A DNA stretch of 64,000 nt from Sphingomonas sp. GM_Shp_1 (GTDB lineage Bacteria; Pseudomonadota; Alphaproteobacteria; Sphingomonadales; Sphingomonadaceae): positions 186,001-250,000 of the forward strand of contig NZ_JALNUR010000002.1 of the NCBI RefSeq assembly GCF_026540895.1, read 5' to 3'. Shown one piece after another: positions 38,354-47,395 of the stretch (the first letter of the stretch is position 1; each line of letters starts with the position of its first letter). The notes beneath the pieces were generated by a model. The model made no database searches. It saw only the letters and a program-made list of their open reading frames with translations, and was not told where the DNA came from. The position numbers and the translations under genes are program-made.

Positions 38354-39562
38354 CTATTTGCCTCTAATATGGTTATATGGAGTTCTTATAATTATGTTGT
38401 TCATATCATAAATATTTCCGCCTTTTCCAATTGGCTCCATATGATCAAGCTCGTATACTTTTCGTTGACCTGCCCATTCGGCTTCATGAGCAAGTGGTGC
38501 CAACCCTAGTTTCATTCTATCAATACTTTTTGCGCCAAATTGGCGAGTTAAGACAGGGTCCTTAGCGACCTCCTTCCAAAACATCTTGCGAAAATCATCG
38601 AAACTTTCGAAGTGTTGCCCACTCAACTTGTCTGCAATCTGCTGAGGCACTCGGCCAGCATTCTGATTGGTACCGCGCAGCCAGTCATCGTCCTGCGATA
38701 TTGTTGGTAAATTGCCAGCACTAGATGCGACACCAGGTGAATAACGACGCCTATTTTCGACAGATTGTAATAAGCCATCGCCGTTGAACTCTCCATCCGC
38801 ATTCTGGTTAGCCAGGATCGTCCCGCTATCGACCGGGGTGGTGGTACCATAGCCCGGATTGGCCGGGTTCAAACTCCCCGGCTCCGCAGCGGGGAAGCTC
38901 TCGGCATAGGTCGGCGGCGTCTGGATCGGTACGCTCTCGATCAGCGGCTTCGTCGGATCGGGCAGCGGCGTGATCAGCGGCGGTGGCAGGAACGGGCCCT
39001 CGTTCCAGGTGGTCGTGCCCGCTGAACCTGACTGCGCCTGCGCCGCCACCGTCGGGTCGATCGACGTCAGCGCATTCCACGCCCCCATCGCAAGCGCTGC
39101 GCCACCACCGATCAGTAAGCCCGCTTTGGCAGCAGGCGAATCGGATGACAGCGTATTGGCGATGCGCAGCGTCCCCATGCTGCTGCCGAAGAATTCCGCT
39201 CCCGGATTTTGGGCAATACCCGCGGCCCAATCCAGAGGAAGTAGATCCGCCTGCCCTTCCAGCCGGCCACTGCCCAGCGAATAAGCATCTAGCGCGGCTT
39301 GCTGGGCTGGCGTCATCGGACAAACCGGACCGGCATGCACGCACTGCGTGACCGCCTCATACGCCTCCAGGCCACCCATCGCGTCTACCGCAGCGCGGAA
39401 GGCCGGATCGTACTTGTAGACATCCGCGACCGGCAGGCCCTGCTTATTGTCCGGGCCGTAGCGACCGAGCGGCGTCATGGTCGAATTATTCTGCGTCTCG
39501 ATCTGCGCGGCGGTGGTCGCGCTCGCGGCATCCAGCCCCGCGCCCGACGCCACCGCCGCCAC
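38354..39562 (-). CDS. cdiA: CdiA C-terminal region with colicin/pyocin-type HNH DNase
   Basis: 402 aa in an uninterrupted frame, separate from the long exoprotein frame upstream. The frame continues in-phase upstream as GRKLDEQPLSQSAGQARDAL across 39563-39622 but lacks any start of its own; the shown start is a GTG. Residues ~1-210 are the Ala/Gly-rich and Pro/Thr-rich linker region. The last ~100 residues (RVPQQIADKLSGQHFESFDD onward) match the colicin E9/pyocin S DNase domain: FWKEVAKDP, RMKLGLAP, then ELDHMEPIGKGGNIYDMNN and TPYNHIRGK. First ligand is Asp rather than His, and the extra C-terminal His of E9 is absent. GC drops sharply near 38830, a transplanted toxin tip. An Im-like gene follows. 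Confidence 0.8.
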   Translation of the reverse strand: MAAVASGAGLDAASATTAAQIETQNNSTMTPLGRYGPDNKQGLPVADVYKYDPAFRAAVDAMGGLEAYEAVTQCVHAGPVCPMTPAQQAALDAYSLGSGRLEGQADLLPLDWAAGIAQNPGAEFFGSSMGTLRIANTLSSDSPAAKAGLLIGGGAALAMGAWNALTSIDPTVAAQAQSGSAGTTTWNEGPFLPPPLITPLPDPTKPLIESVPIQTPPTYAESFPAAEPGSLNPANPGYGTTTPVDSGTILANQNADGEFNGDGLLQSVENRRRYSPGVASSAGNLPTISQDDDWLRGTNQNAGRVPQQIADKLSGQHFESFDDFRKMFWKEVAKDPVLTRQFGAKSIDRMKLGLAPLAHEAEWAGQRKVYELDHMEPIGKGGNIYDMNNIIIRTPYNHIRGK

Positions 39563-39606
39563 CAGTGTCGATACCAGCGCGTCGCGTGCCTGGCCTGCCG
39601 ACTGGC

Positions 39607-42600
39607 TCAGCGGCTGCTCGTCCAGCTTCCGCCCAGCATCGCATCGCCCGACACGGCGGCGGTCAGCGCCGCCCCCGATTGGACGGCACCGTTACCGGTC
39701 AATCCGCTCGCCCGCAGAGAAACCCCACCTACGCCAAGGATCGTCCCGGCATGGTGGAAGGCCGCCGACGACAGCGTGGCGACGCCGTTGGTCTCGACCG
39801 TGCCGCCCGCCCGGATCGTCAGGCTTTCGCCCGCCGTCAGGCCAACCGCGCCAAGCCCGCTCGCCGTGCCCGACACGACAAGCCGACGCGCGGAAAGACC
39901 AAGCACGCCGCCCGCCCCGACCGTGCCCGAAAGGTCGATCCCGTCCCCCGTCAGCGATACGTCGCCAGTGGCGCTGATCGTGCCGCCCTGCCCCTGATAC
40001 AGCGACAGGCCGCTTAGACCCAGCGCTCCTCCAGCAGTGATCGCCGTTGCCCCCAGGTCGAGCACCCCGGCGGCGCGGATCGTCAGCGCATCGTTCGTGC
40101 CGAGTTGTCCGGCGAGCGACACCGCGCCGCCCGAAGTCAGGTCGATCGCGCCATTGGCGAGGATCTTGGCCGCCATGCCGCTCGACAGATCACCCGCCGC
40201 ATCCAGCGACAGCGTCGTCCCCGCCTCGACATCGCCATCGACCGTGACCCTGGCCACACTGACCGTCAGCGCCTTGCCGGTCAGCAGGCCACCCGACAAA
40301 GCGAGGTCGCCGATAACCGTCAGGCGCGTATCGCCGCTCGCCGTCCACTGCCCCCTGATCGACCCCGTACCGGCAAGCGTCGCGCTCAGGTCACCGCCCG
40401 ACCGGACGAGGCCGCTACCGGTCAGGTCGGTCGCGGCGACCGACACGCCGGTCCCGCCAAGCAGTGTCCCCGCAAGGACCAAGCTCGGTGCACCGAGGGT
40501 CGCCGACCCATTGGTTTGCACCGCCCCGCCAGGCATGATCGACAGACTCTCGCTCGCACGGGCGGATACCGCTCCGATCCCGGTCGCCGCCCCCGACACA
40601 GACAAGACGCGCCCGGACAGCGTCAGGGCACCATCCGCCTCGACGATACCCGGCATGTCGATCGTATCGGCTTGCAGCACGGCATTACCGGCCGAGCGAA
40701 CCGCGCCTGCCAGCACCTGTCCGGCGGTCGTGGTCAGGGTCATCCCCGCACCGGATATCTGCCCGCCCTGCCCCTGGTGCAGGGACACCGCGTTCAGGTC
40801 GAGCGCATGGGTCGCGGTGAGGATCGCATTCCCCGCCTCCAACGCCCCGGCCGCACGAATGGTCAGCGTATCGTTCGCACCGACCTGACCCGCCAGGGCG
40901 ATCGCCCCCGCCGCGCGGATATCGACCGCGCCATTCGCCAGCAGCTTGGCCCCCCCGGATGTGGTCAGCGTGCCCAGGCTCGTCAGCGACGCTGTGTCGC
41001 CCGCCTCCACCGAACCGCCGATGGCGATCGTGCCCGCTTGCAGGTCGAAGGCCTTCGCCGCCAGGATCGTGCCACTGACCGATCCGGTCCCCCCGACACC
41101 GAAGGTCGCATTGCCGGTCGCCGACCAGCTACCCCCCAGCGCCGCGTCGCCAGTCAACGTGGCGGTCAGATCGCCGCCCGACTGCACCAATCCGCTCGCG
41201 TTCACGACCGACAGGGCCGCATCGCCTTGGCTCGTCCAGCTTCCGCCCAGCATCGCATCGCCCGACACGGCGGCGGTCAGCGTCCCCCCCGATTGGACCG
41301 CGCCGTTACCGGTCAATCCGCTCGCCCGCAGAGAAACCCCACCCACGCCCAGGATCGTCCCGGCATGGTCGAAGGCCGACGACGACAGGGTGGCGACGCC
41401 ATTGGTTTCGACCGTGCCGCCCGCCCGGATCGTCAGGCTTTCGCCCGCTGCCAGGCCAACCGCGCCAAGCCCGCTCGCCGTGCCCGACACGACAAGCCGA
41501 CGCGCGGAAAGATCAAGCACGCCGCCCGCCCCGACCGTGCCCGAAAGGTCGATCCCGTCCCCCGTCAGCGATGCATCACCCGAGGAGCGGACCGCACCTC
41601 CCAGCACCTGCCCAGCGGTCGTGGTCAGGGTGATGCCTGAACCTGATATCTGCCCGCCCTGGCCCTGATGGAGAGACGCAGCGTTCAGGTCGAGCCCATG
41701 GGTCGCGGCAAGGGTTGCGTCGCCAGCGTCCAGCCCCGCCGCCGTGCGGATGGTCAGCGTATCGTTCGCACCGACCTGACCCGCCAGGGCGATCGCTCCA
41801 GCCGCGCGGATATCGACCGCGCCATTTGCCAACAGCCTGGCACCGTCCCGGGCGATAAGCGTGCCCCGGCTTTGCAGCGAAAGCGTACCCCCCGCCTGCA
41901 CCGAACCGCCGACGCTGACGGTGGCCGCCTGCAAGCCGAAGCGCCTGGTCGCCAGCATCGCGCCGCTAACCGATGCCGCGCCGCCGATGGCCAGCGTCGC
42001 ATCGCCGTTCGCCGTCCAATTGCCGCCCAGCGCTGCGTCACCGGCCACGGTGGCGTTCAAGTCGCCACCCGACTGCACCGCCCCGCTGGCATTCAGGCCC
42101 GTCGCCCGGAGCGCCACCCCCGCGCCGCCTAGCAAGGTTCCGTCAATATCGAGCGTCGGCGCGGTCAGCGACGCCGCGCCATTGGTCTGGAACTTGGCCC
42201 CGGAGGCGATCGTGAAATGGTCGCTGGCCCTGGCCGTTGCGGAGGTCAGGCCGGTCGCGGTGCCGCCGACGACCACTTGCCCGCCTGACAGCGTCAGGCT
42301 TCCGCTCGCGCTGAGCGTGCCCGTCAGGGACTGTGCACCGGTCGTGCCGAGCGCGATGTCCGTCGCGAACATCCGCCCCGCCGCCGCCTGGCTCAGCGCA
42401 CCGCCATCGATCCGTGTCGCGCCCGCCGACGCCAGCGTCGCACCGCCCAATCCGATCGCGCCTCCGGCCCCGATCGACAGCGTACCGGTTCCGGTCAGCG
42501 TGCCCTGATCGTCGAGCCCGGCATAGATGCCCTTGCCGCCATCCAGGGTGACGCCCTCTTCCGCGCGCCAGGCGACATAGCCGCGCGCTCCGGCAAAGCC

Positions 42601-43656
42601 CCCGCCCTGACGGATGGATCGTCCGGTGATGTCGAGCGCTCCACCGGCATAGGTCAGGTCGGACAGCGTCACCGTCCATCGCCCCGCCGTCAGCGACACG
42701 TCACCCGATGCCGTCGTCGAGCCCAGCGCGATATCGCCGTCGCTAGTGATGACCAGCGGCCCGTCGATCGCGGCGACCGTCCCCCGCAGATTGATGCCCA
42801 GCCCCGCGCCCGTTCCGATCAGGCGGATGCGATTGGCGTACATGCCGCCGAGCACGGAGGAGTCGATGGCGACCCCGGTGCGCGCGACGCCATTGTCGGC
42901 ACTCATGGCCCGACCGGCATAGTCAAAGACGCCCGTACCGCCGGCGATCACCACGTCCTTGGCATAGAGGCTGGCATTGATATGCGTGGCGGCGGCGATG
43001 ATGTCGAAATAGTCGACATTGCCCGCCAGCAGCCCCTGCCCCTCCACCGTCACGTCGCCGCCCTCGGCGATCCGGAAGCCGCTGAACGTCCCGTCCGCAC
43101 CGAAGCGCAGCGTGGCAGCGGCCAGGCTGACCCGGCTCGTATTGATGAAACCGCAACCGTCGCAGGTGATGCCGGTCGGATTGGCGATCACCAGCGCGGC
43201 GCGGCCCCCGAAAATCTCGACCGGCCCCGCGATCGTGGTGCGGACGCCGCCGGTGACTTCGTTGAGGATCAGCGACGCCGGTTTGCCGCCGACCAGGTTG
43301 GGATTGGCGAGCAGGAAGCCGCTGGTCGCGCTGTTCCCGGTCGTCGGGCTGTTGTCGAAGACCAGCCCTTCCTTGCCCACCGAAAAGCGGTTGAAGACGT
43401 TATAGGAGGTGCCGTTCGCATCAGGCTTCGCGATGTTGACGATCGGCGTGCCACCGGCCGTCACGTCCATCCCCGTTCGGGCATTGGCGGGCTGAACGGG
43501 CGCCACCGCGACCGGTGCGGTGGTCTGGGTCAGCGCAGGCGACAGCGCCGAGGACGCCAGCGCGGTCGCGACCAGGGCGCGAAGGGCCCTTCGGCGTCCG
43601 CATCGCCGCTCCCCGGCCCAAGAAGAACCCCGGGCACGAACGACCATCGCCGACAT
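39607..43656 (-). CDS. Filamentous hemagglutinin/CdiA-type exoprotein (TpsA), truncated
   Basis: 1349 aa before an early stop. The N-terminus has a long basic signal region and then the TPS secretion domain with SYNVFNRFSVG, GFLLANPNLVGG, and NPTGITCDGCGFINTSR (the conserved NPNG-like motif). The rest is a series of beta-helix repeats (GGSWT, LAGTLLG, GTV-A-GVL) rich in Gly/Ala/Ser. The ORF ends in GGSWTSSR at a 343-bp direct repeat; the downstream sequence encodes the CdiA tip in another phase. CdiA proteins usually exceed 3,000 residues with receptor-binding and hemagglutinin regions that are missing here. The start overlaps the tpsB stop by one base (TAATG). Confidence 0.8.
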   Translation of the reverse strand: MSAMVVRARGSSWAGERRCGRRRALRALVATALASSALSPALTQTTAPVAVAPVQPANARTGMDVTAGGTPIVNIAKPDANGTSYNVFNRFSVGKEGLVFDNSPTTGNSATSGFLLANPNLVGGKPASLILNEVTGGVRTTIAGPVEIFGGRAALVIANPTGITCDGCGFINTSRVSLAAATLRFGADGTFSGFRIAEGGDVTVEGQGLLAGNVDYFDIIAAATHINASLYAKDVVIAGGTGVFDYAGRAMSADNGVARTGVAIDSSVLGGMYANRIRLIGTGAGLGINLRGTVAAIDGPLVITSDGDIALGSTTASGDVSLTAGRWTVTLSDLTYAGGALDITGRSIRQGGGFAGARGYVAWRAEEGVTLDGGKGIYAGLDDQGTLTGTGTLSIGAGGAIGLGGATLASAGATRIDGGALSQAAAGRMFATDIALGTTGAQSLTGTLSASGSLTLSGGQVVVGGTATGLTSATARASDHFTIASGAKFQTNGAASLTAPTLDIDGTLLGGAGVALRATGLNASGAVQSGGDLNATVAGDAALGGNWTANGDATLAIGGAASVSGAMLATRRFGLQAATVSVGGSVQAGGTLSLQSRGTLIARDGARLLANGAVDIRAAGAIALAGQVGANDTLTIRTAAGLDAGDATLAATHGLDLNAASLHQGQGGQISGSGITLTTTAGQVLGGAVRSSGDASLTGDGIDLSGTVGAGGVLDLSARRLVVSGTASGLGAVGLAAGESLTIRAGGTVETNGVATLSSSAFDHAGTILGVGGVSLRASGLTGNGAVQSGGTLTAAVSGDAMLGGSWTSQGDAALSVVNASGLVQSGGDLTATLTGDAALGGSWSATGNATFGVGGTGSVSGTILAAKAFDLQAGTIAIGGSVEAGDTASLTSLGTLTTSGGAKLLANGAVDIRAAGAIALAGQVGANDTLTIRAAGALEAGNAILTATHALDLNAVSLHQGQGGQISGAGMTLTTTAGQVLAGAVRSAGNAVLQADTIDMPGIVEADGALTLSGRVLSVSGAATGIGAVSARASESLSIMPGGAVQTNGSATLGAPSLVLAGTLLGGTGVSVAATDLTGSGLVRSGGDLSATLAGTGSIRGQWTASGDTRLTVIGDLALSGGLLTGKALTVSVARVTVDGDVEAGTTLSLDAAGDLSSGMAAKILANGAIDLTSGGAVSLAGQLGTNDALTIRAAGVLDLGATAITAGGALGLSGLSLYQGQGGTISATGDVSLTGDGIDLSGTVGAGGVLGLSARRLVVSGTASGLGAVGLTAGESLTIRAGGTVETNGVATLSSAAFHHAGTILGVGGVSLRASGLTGNGAVQSGAALTAAVSGDAMLGGSWTSSR
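39616..39958. repeat. Internal direct repeat of the exoprotein gene, copy 1
   Basis: 343 bases, highly similar to 41230-41572 (a few substitutions, no gaps seen). The exoprotein reading frame departs from the repeat consensus at its minus-strand 3' edge (39616), where the frame for the CdiA tip takes over. Confidence 0.75.
41230..41572. repeat. Internal direct repeat of the exoprotein gene, copy 2
   Basis: Partner of 39616-39958, offset 1,614 bases. On the coding strand it is followed by the intact continuation of the beta-helix repeats, unlike copy 1. Confidence 0.75.
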
Positions 43657-45392
43657 TACAAGGTGATCCTGATATTGGTGCTGAACAAGGTAGGGGAATG
43701 CCGCACCCAGACCGGTGCGGAGAGCGGCACCGCGAGCGTGAATTCCGCCTGGACATGCCGTCCGCGCGCCATCAGCCCGGCACTGAGCGACTGGAGCGAT
43801 CCGCGCTCGAACGGGTCCCCGCGAACGGGCCGGATCGCTCCGACGTCATAGGCGAGATAGGCGGACACCGCCGTCGCCAACTCGGGATGCGCCTTGCCCA
43901 GATCGATCAGGCCGATCCCCATTTGATCGCGAAACGCGATGCCCGTCCGCCCGGAAATCCCGTCATCGCGGAACCCCCGGACCGTGGACGGGCCACCCAG
44001 ACTGAACCGGTCGGCGGGAAAGACATTGTCGAGCGACCATTGCCCGCGCAGCACGAAGGCGTTGGTCAGTCGCGACTTCCCTATTGCGAACGGCGTCTGC
44101 GCCATCGTGTCGAGCCGCAATCGGTGAAAGCGCCCCGTCGCCCCACCCGGTCCGGTGTCGACCGTATGCGCGCCCAACGCGCCCAGTCCCTGGTCATAGC
44201 CGCCCGACACGCTCAGCTGCGTCTTCGCAATCCGCCGCTGCCAACGTATTCCGACTTCGCCCGTCACGATCCGATAGCTGCCCGATCGCAGGGTGATCCC
44301 CTGGACCAGATTGCGCGTATCGAGCAGCGACAGTCCGGCGGACAGCGACAGCTTGGTCTGGGCGTCGCGGAATACCATGCGATCCAGCGTCGCGGAGCCG
44401 GTCAGGGTCCGCCCGCTCGCCGCGAAGCGCAGGCCGTTGCCCTCCAGCACCGAGCGATAGCCCGACGTCCCCGCCGACATGGATACCGTCCACCAACCCT
44501 GCGGCAGGGACAGGAACCCACCATAGGCATAGGCGCGCCGTTCGCGATCGGGGCTGGCATTGCCCTGATAGTAGAGCGACCAGCTATCGGCGACGCCGAG
44601 CAGCGAATCGATCTCCAATCCGGCGGACGCCTGCCACCGTCCGGTATTGGCCGCGCCCTGATCATTGATGGTGATCGACGGGCGTATCCAGCGCGACAGC
44701 GGCTGGCGATCCACCAGGATCAGGCTGGTTCCGGGCACGTCGCCCGGCGCGATGTCGATCTTCGGATCGCCCTTGGCCAGACGCGCGAGCTGGTCGACGC
44801 CCTGTTCGAGCGCGCGCAGATTCAATCGGTCGCCGGGACGCGCGGGAAAGGCCGCGTCCATCTCGCCAGTACCGTAGCGCCGACCGTCTCCAGCCCCTTT
44901 GAAACCGCCGACCCGGCCTTCGATGACCGTGATCGTCAGCGCCCCCGACTTTAAATCCTGCGGCCCGACAAAGGCCCGAGTGGTGACGAACCCGTCACGG
45001 ACATAGCGGTCGGTAATCGTCCGAAGCGCTGCATCGATGGCCGCGATACCGACGCATGACCCGCGCAGCGGATCGAGTATCGCGGAAAAGCTCTTGAGCG
45101 GATAACGGCTCGCCCCGACCAGTCGGACCGACCTGATCGCCGCATAACCGCCGCCATCGGGGCCTGTGGTTTCCGGCGACCGGATTTCCTCGCCGGTCGG
45201 AGCGCGGCTTTGCGAGCGATCGAACTGCTCGGCCCGATCACGCGCCTGCTGCTGTTGCTGCTCCTGGATCCGCTGCGCCTCGCGGTCCATCTGCGCGGTC
45301 TGGGCAACGACCGGCAAAGGTACCGAAACGGCCAACGCGGCACTGCCATATAGCCGTAGCGCGGCTATCCCCGGTTTCGAACGGCTCCCCAC
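43656..45392 (-). CDS. Two-partner secretion transporter (ShlB/FhaC/CdiB family)
   Basis: 578 aa. A signal sequence is followed by a Gln-rich helix (RIQEQQQQQARDRAEQFDRS), a POTRA domain with IRSVRLVGASRYPLKSFSAIL and GFVTTRAFVGPQDL, and a C-terminal 16-strand barrel carrying the conserved FRDDGISGR and LSAGL elements. It exports the TpsA/CdiA protein across the outer membrane. It is the first gene of the operon; tpsA overlaps by one base. A control region with several palindromes sits upstream. No defect is seen, so the transporter remains intact while its cargo gene is rearranged. Confidence 0.9.
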   Translation of the reverse strand: MGSRSKPGIAALRLYGSAALAVSVPLPVVAQTAQMDREAQRIQEQQQQQARDRAEQFDRSQSRAPTGEEIRSPETTGPDGGGYAAIRSVRLVGASRYPLKSFSAILDPLRGSCVGIAAIDAALRTITDRYVRDGFVTTRAFVGPQDLKSGALTITVIEGRVGGFKGAGDGRRYGTGEMDAAFPARPGDRLNLRALEQGVDQLARLAKGDPKIDIAPGDVPGTSLILVDRQPLSRWIRPSITINDQGAANTGRWQASAGLEIDSLLGVADSWSLYYQGNASPDRERRAYAYGGFLSLPQGWWTVSMSAGTSGYRSVLEGNGLRFAASGRTLTGSATLDRMVFRDAQTKLSLSAGLSLLDTRNLVQGITLRSGSYRIVTGEVGIRWQRRIAKTQLSVSGGYDQGLGALGAHTVDTGPGGATGRFHRLRLDTMAQTPFAIGKSRLTNAFVLRGQWSLDNVFPADRFSLGGPSTVRGFRDDGISGRTGIAFRDQMGIGLIDLGKAHPELATAVSAYLAYDVGAIRPVRGDPFERGSLQSLSAGLMARGRHVQAEFTLAVPLSAPVWVRHSPTLFSTNIRITL

Positions 45393-45431
45393 GCCGCGCT
45401 AATAGTAAAATCGTTTTCATCTGCGATGCGA

Positions 45432-45504
45432 AATGAAGGTTAACCCTTCATTCATCATCTAAACGATGGTTGAAACTGATGTTATATTTCAACCGAATCG
45501 GTTG
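45432..45504. promoter_or_regulatory. Cluster of three palindromes upstream of tpsB
   Basis: AATGAAGG-N5-CCTTCATT (45432-45452), GGTTGAAA-N11-TTTCAACC (45468-45494) and CAACCGA-A-TCGGTTG (45490-45504) lie 40-112 bases upstream of the tpsB start in AT-rich sequence. Such stacked dyads look like operator sites, the last two sharing bases. Confidence 0.6.
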
Positions 45505-45604
45505 TTTGTTTTACTATGTCGGTTTTTAGGGCCGTGTTGGAGCATCGCAGGGTTTCTGCCCGAATAATGTACGTGGCGCTGATCCTGACGGTGATCGCGT
45601 CGCG

Positions 45605-45748
45605 TCAAGGCCTGCGATCGGCGGCCGGGGGCGCATTCTTGCCTTCCCCGTCCGGCCCATCGTCCAACCCGCGCGCCTGGACCTTGCGACGCTTCAGATT
45701 TTCGCGGAGCGCCGCCGCCAGCCGTTCCGCGCGTTCGTCTTTTGCCAT
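45605..45748 (-). CDS. Small basic conserved-looking protein
   Basis: 47 aa, MAKDERAERLAAALRENLKR followed by a basic and then Pro/Asp-rich tail. The codon use is typical of the host and the N-terminal helix is amphipathic. Peptides of this MAKDERAERLAAALR type recur in sphingomonads in my recollection, but the function is unknown. The weakly placed RBS and short length make it tentative. Confidence 0.5.
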   Translation of the reverse strand: MAKDERAERLAAALRENLKRRKVQARGLDDGPDGEGKNAPPAADRRP

Positions 45749-45777
45749 GCGATCGGCTTAATCCCAACAACAAGCGC

Positions 45778-45806
45778 TTGACAATGTCCGCCCGATCCTC
45801 TTTAGG
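45778..45806 (+). promoter_or_regulatory. Promoter of tRNA-Thr
   Basis: TTGACA at 45778-45783, a 17-base spacer and TTTAGG at 45801-45806, followed by the GC-rich GCGCGC discriminator typical of stringently controlled stable RNA. It lies 27 bases before the tRNA. Confidence 0.6.
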
Positions 45807-45832
45807 CGCGCTTCCCGCGTCGAGACGCGAGT

Positions 45833-45907
<75 letters not shown>

Positions 45908-46029
45908 TTCTCCTCCCGCCCCGAAAATGGGCGCCCGGACAACGGGTTGAGGGGGTCGATCCCTGAACTATCCCGCCCCCTTGCAAATCTTGGTTGGGAT
46001 CGTTTCGGCGGTTCGCTAGCTATCATCCC

Positions 46030-47322
46030 ATGAAATTCCGTTTTTCCTTCGGGGCGCAGGTGTTCGTCGGCATGGCGGTCGGCCTGCTGCTCGGGCTGTT
46101 CGCGCGGAACCAGAATATCGCGGGGCTGGCCGAGGGCTTGCGCATCGTCGGCGAGAGTTTCGTTCAGCTGCTCAAGGTGCTGGTCGTGCCGCTGGTCTTT
46201 ACCGCGATCGTCGCATCGATCGCGGCGCTGCGCGACCTGAACAACGCCGCACGCCTCGTCGCGGCGACCTTCATCTGGTTCGCGATCACCGCATTGATCG
46301 CGGTCACCATCGGGCTGACGCTGGGCACCGTCCTGCAACCCGGCCTGCATGCGGGCGTCGCGCCGGGCAGCGCGGTGCGGCCCGATACCGCCGGATCCTG
46401 GCTCGATTTCCTGCGCGGGCTGATCCCGTCCAACATTCTGGGCCTGTCCGCCTCGACCAGTGCCGGTGACGGCGGGGCGCTGAAGACCGGGCTGTCGTTC
46501 AACATCCTTCAGATCATCGTCATGGCCGTGGCGATCGGCGTCGCGGCGGTGCGGGTCGGCGACAAAGGCGAGAGCTTCCTGTCGTTCAACGCCTCGGCGC
46601 TCGCCATCTTCCGGCGTATCCTGTCCTGGGTGATCCGCCTGACCCCGATCGGCTCGGGCGCGCTGCTCGGCAATGCCATCGTGCGTTATGGCTGGCAGTC
46701 GCTGTCCGCGCTCGGCAGCTTCGCGCTCGCCGTCTATATCGGGCTCGGCCTGGTCCTGTTCGTCGTCTATCCGCTGCTGCTGCTGGCCAACGGCCTGTCG
46801 CCCAAGCGTTTCTACGCCGCCGCCTGGCCCGCCATCCAGCTGGGCTTCGTCTCGCGCTCGTCGATCGCGACGTTGCCCGTGACCGAGGATGCGGTGGAGC
46901 GGCGGCTGGGCGTGCCACGCGCCTATTCGGCCTTTGCGGTGCCCTTTGCTGCGACAACCAAGATGGACGGGTGCGCCGCCATCTATCCGGCGATCTCCGC
47001 GCTGTTCGTCGCGCAATATTATGGCCTGCCGCTGCATGTCGGCGATTATGTGCTGATCGTGCTGGTGTCGGTGCTGGGTTCGGCGGCGACCGCAGGGCTT
47101 ACGGGCGCCGTGGTGATGCTGACGCTGACCCTGTCGACGCTGGGCCTGCCGCTGGAAGGGGCGGGGTTGCTGCTCGCCATCGATCCGATCCTCGACATGG
47201 GGCGGACCGCGATCAACGTGGCGGGCCAGGCGCTGGTCCCCACCATCGTCGCGCACCGTGCGGGCCTCATCGCCGACACGCCCCCGGCGGAGCGCTTGCC
47301 GGACGTGCCGCAAACGGGGTAA
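46030..47322 (+). CDS. Dicarboxylate/amino acid:cation symporter (SDF family)
   Basis: 430 aa from ATG 46030; a GTG/ATG further upstream would add non-hydrophobic residues next to the tRNA. Eight TM helices and two hairpin segments are inferred, with SRSSIATLPVT (HP1-like Ser-rich loop) and the NGxx(D/T) region replaced by TKMDGCAAIYPAIS. Members (DctA, GltP) move C4-dicarboxylates or glutamate with Na+ or H+ across the inner membrane. The solute is not certain. It stands alone upstream of the penicillin-binding protein. Confidence 0.85.
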   Translation: MKFRFSFGAQVFVGMAVGLLLGLFARNQNIAGLAEGLRIVGESFVQLLKVLVVPLVFTAIVASIAALRDLNNAARLVAATFIWFAITALIAVTIGLTLGTVLQPGLHAGVAPGSAVRPDTAGSWLDFLRGLIPSNILGLSASTSAGDGGALKTGLSFNILQIIVMAVAIGVAAVRVGDKGESFLSFNASALAIFRRILSWVIRLTPIGSGALLGNAIVRYGWQSLSALGSFALAVYIGLGLVLFVVYPLLLLANGLSPKRFYAAAWPAIQLGFVSRSSIATLPVTEDAVERRLGVPRAYSAFAVPFAATTKMDGCAAIYPAISALFVAQYYGLPLHVGDYVLIVLVSVLGSAATAGLTGAVVMLTLTLSTLGLPLEGAGLLLAIDPILDMGRTAINVAGQALVPTIVAHRAGLIADTPPAERLPDVPQTG

Positions 47323-47395
47323 ACGCGGGCATGAGCTTGCGCGCGGTGTTCTGGTGAAGTAATACACGCGAGTGGCCGACCACCGGAACCCTGTG

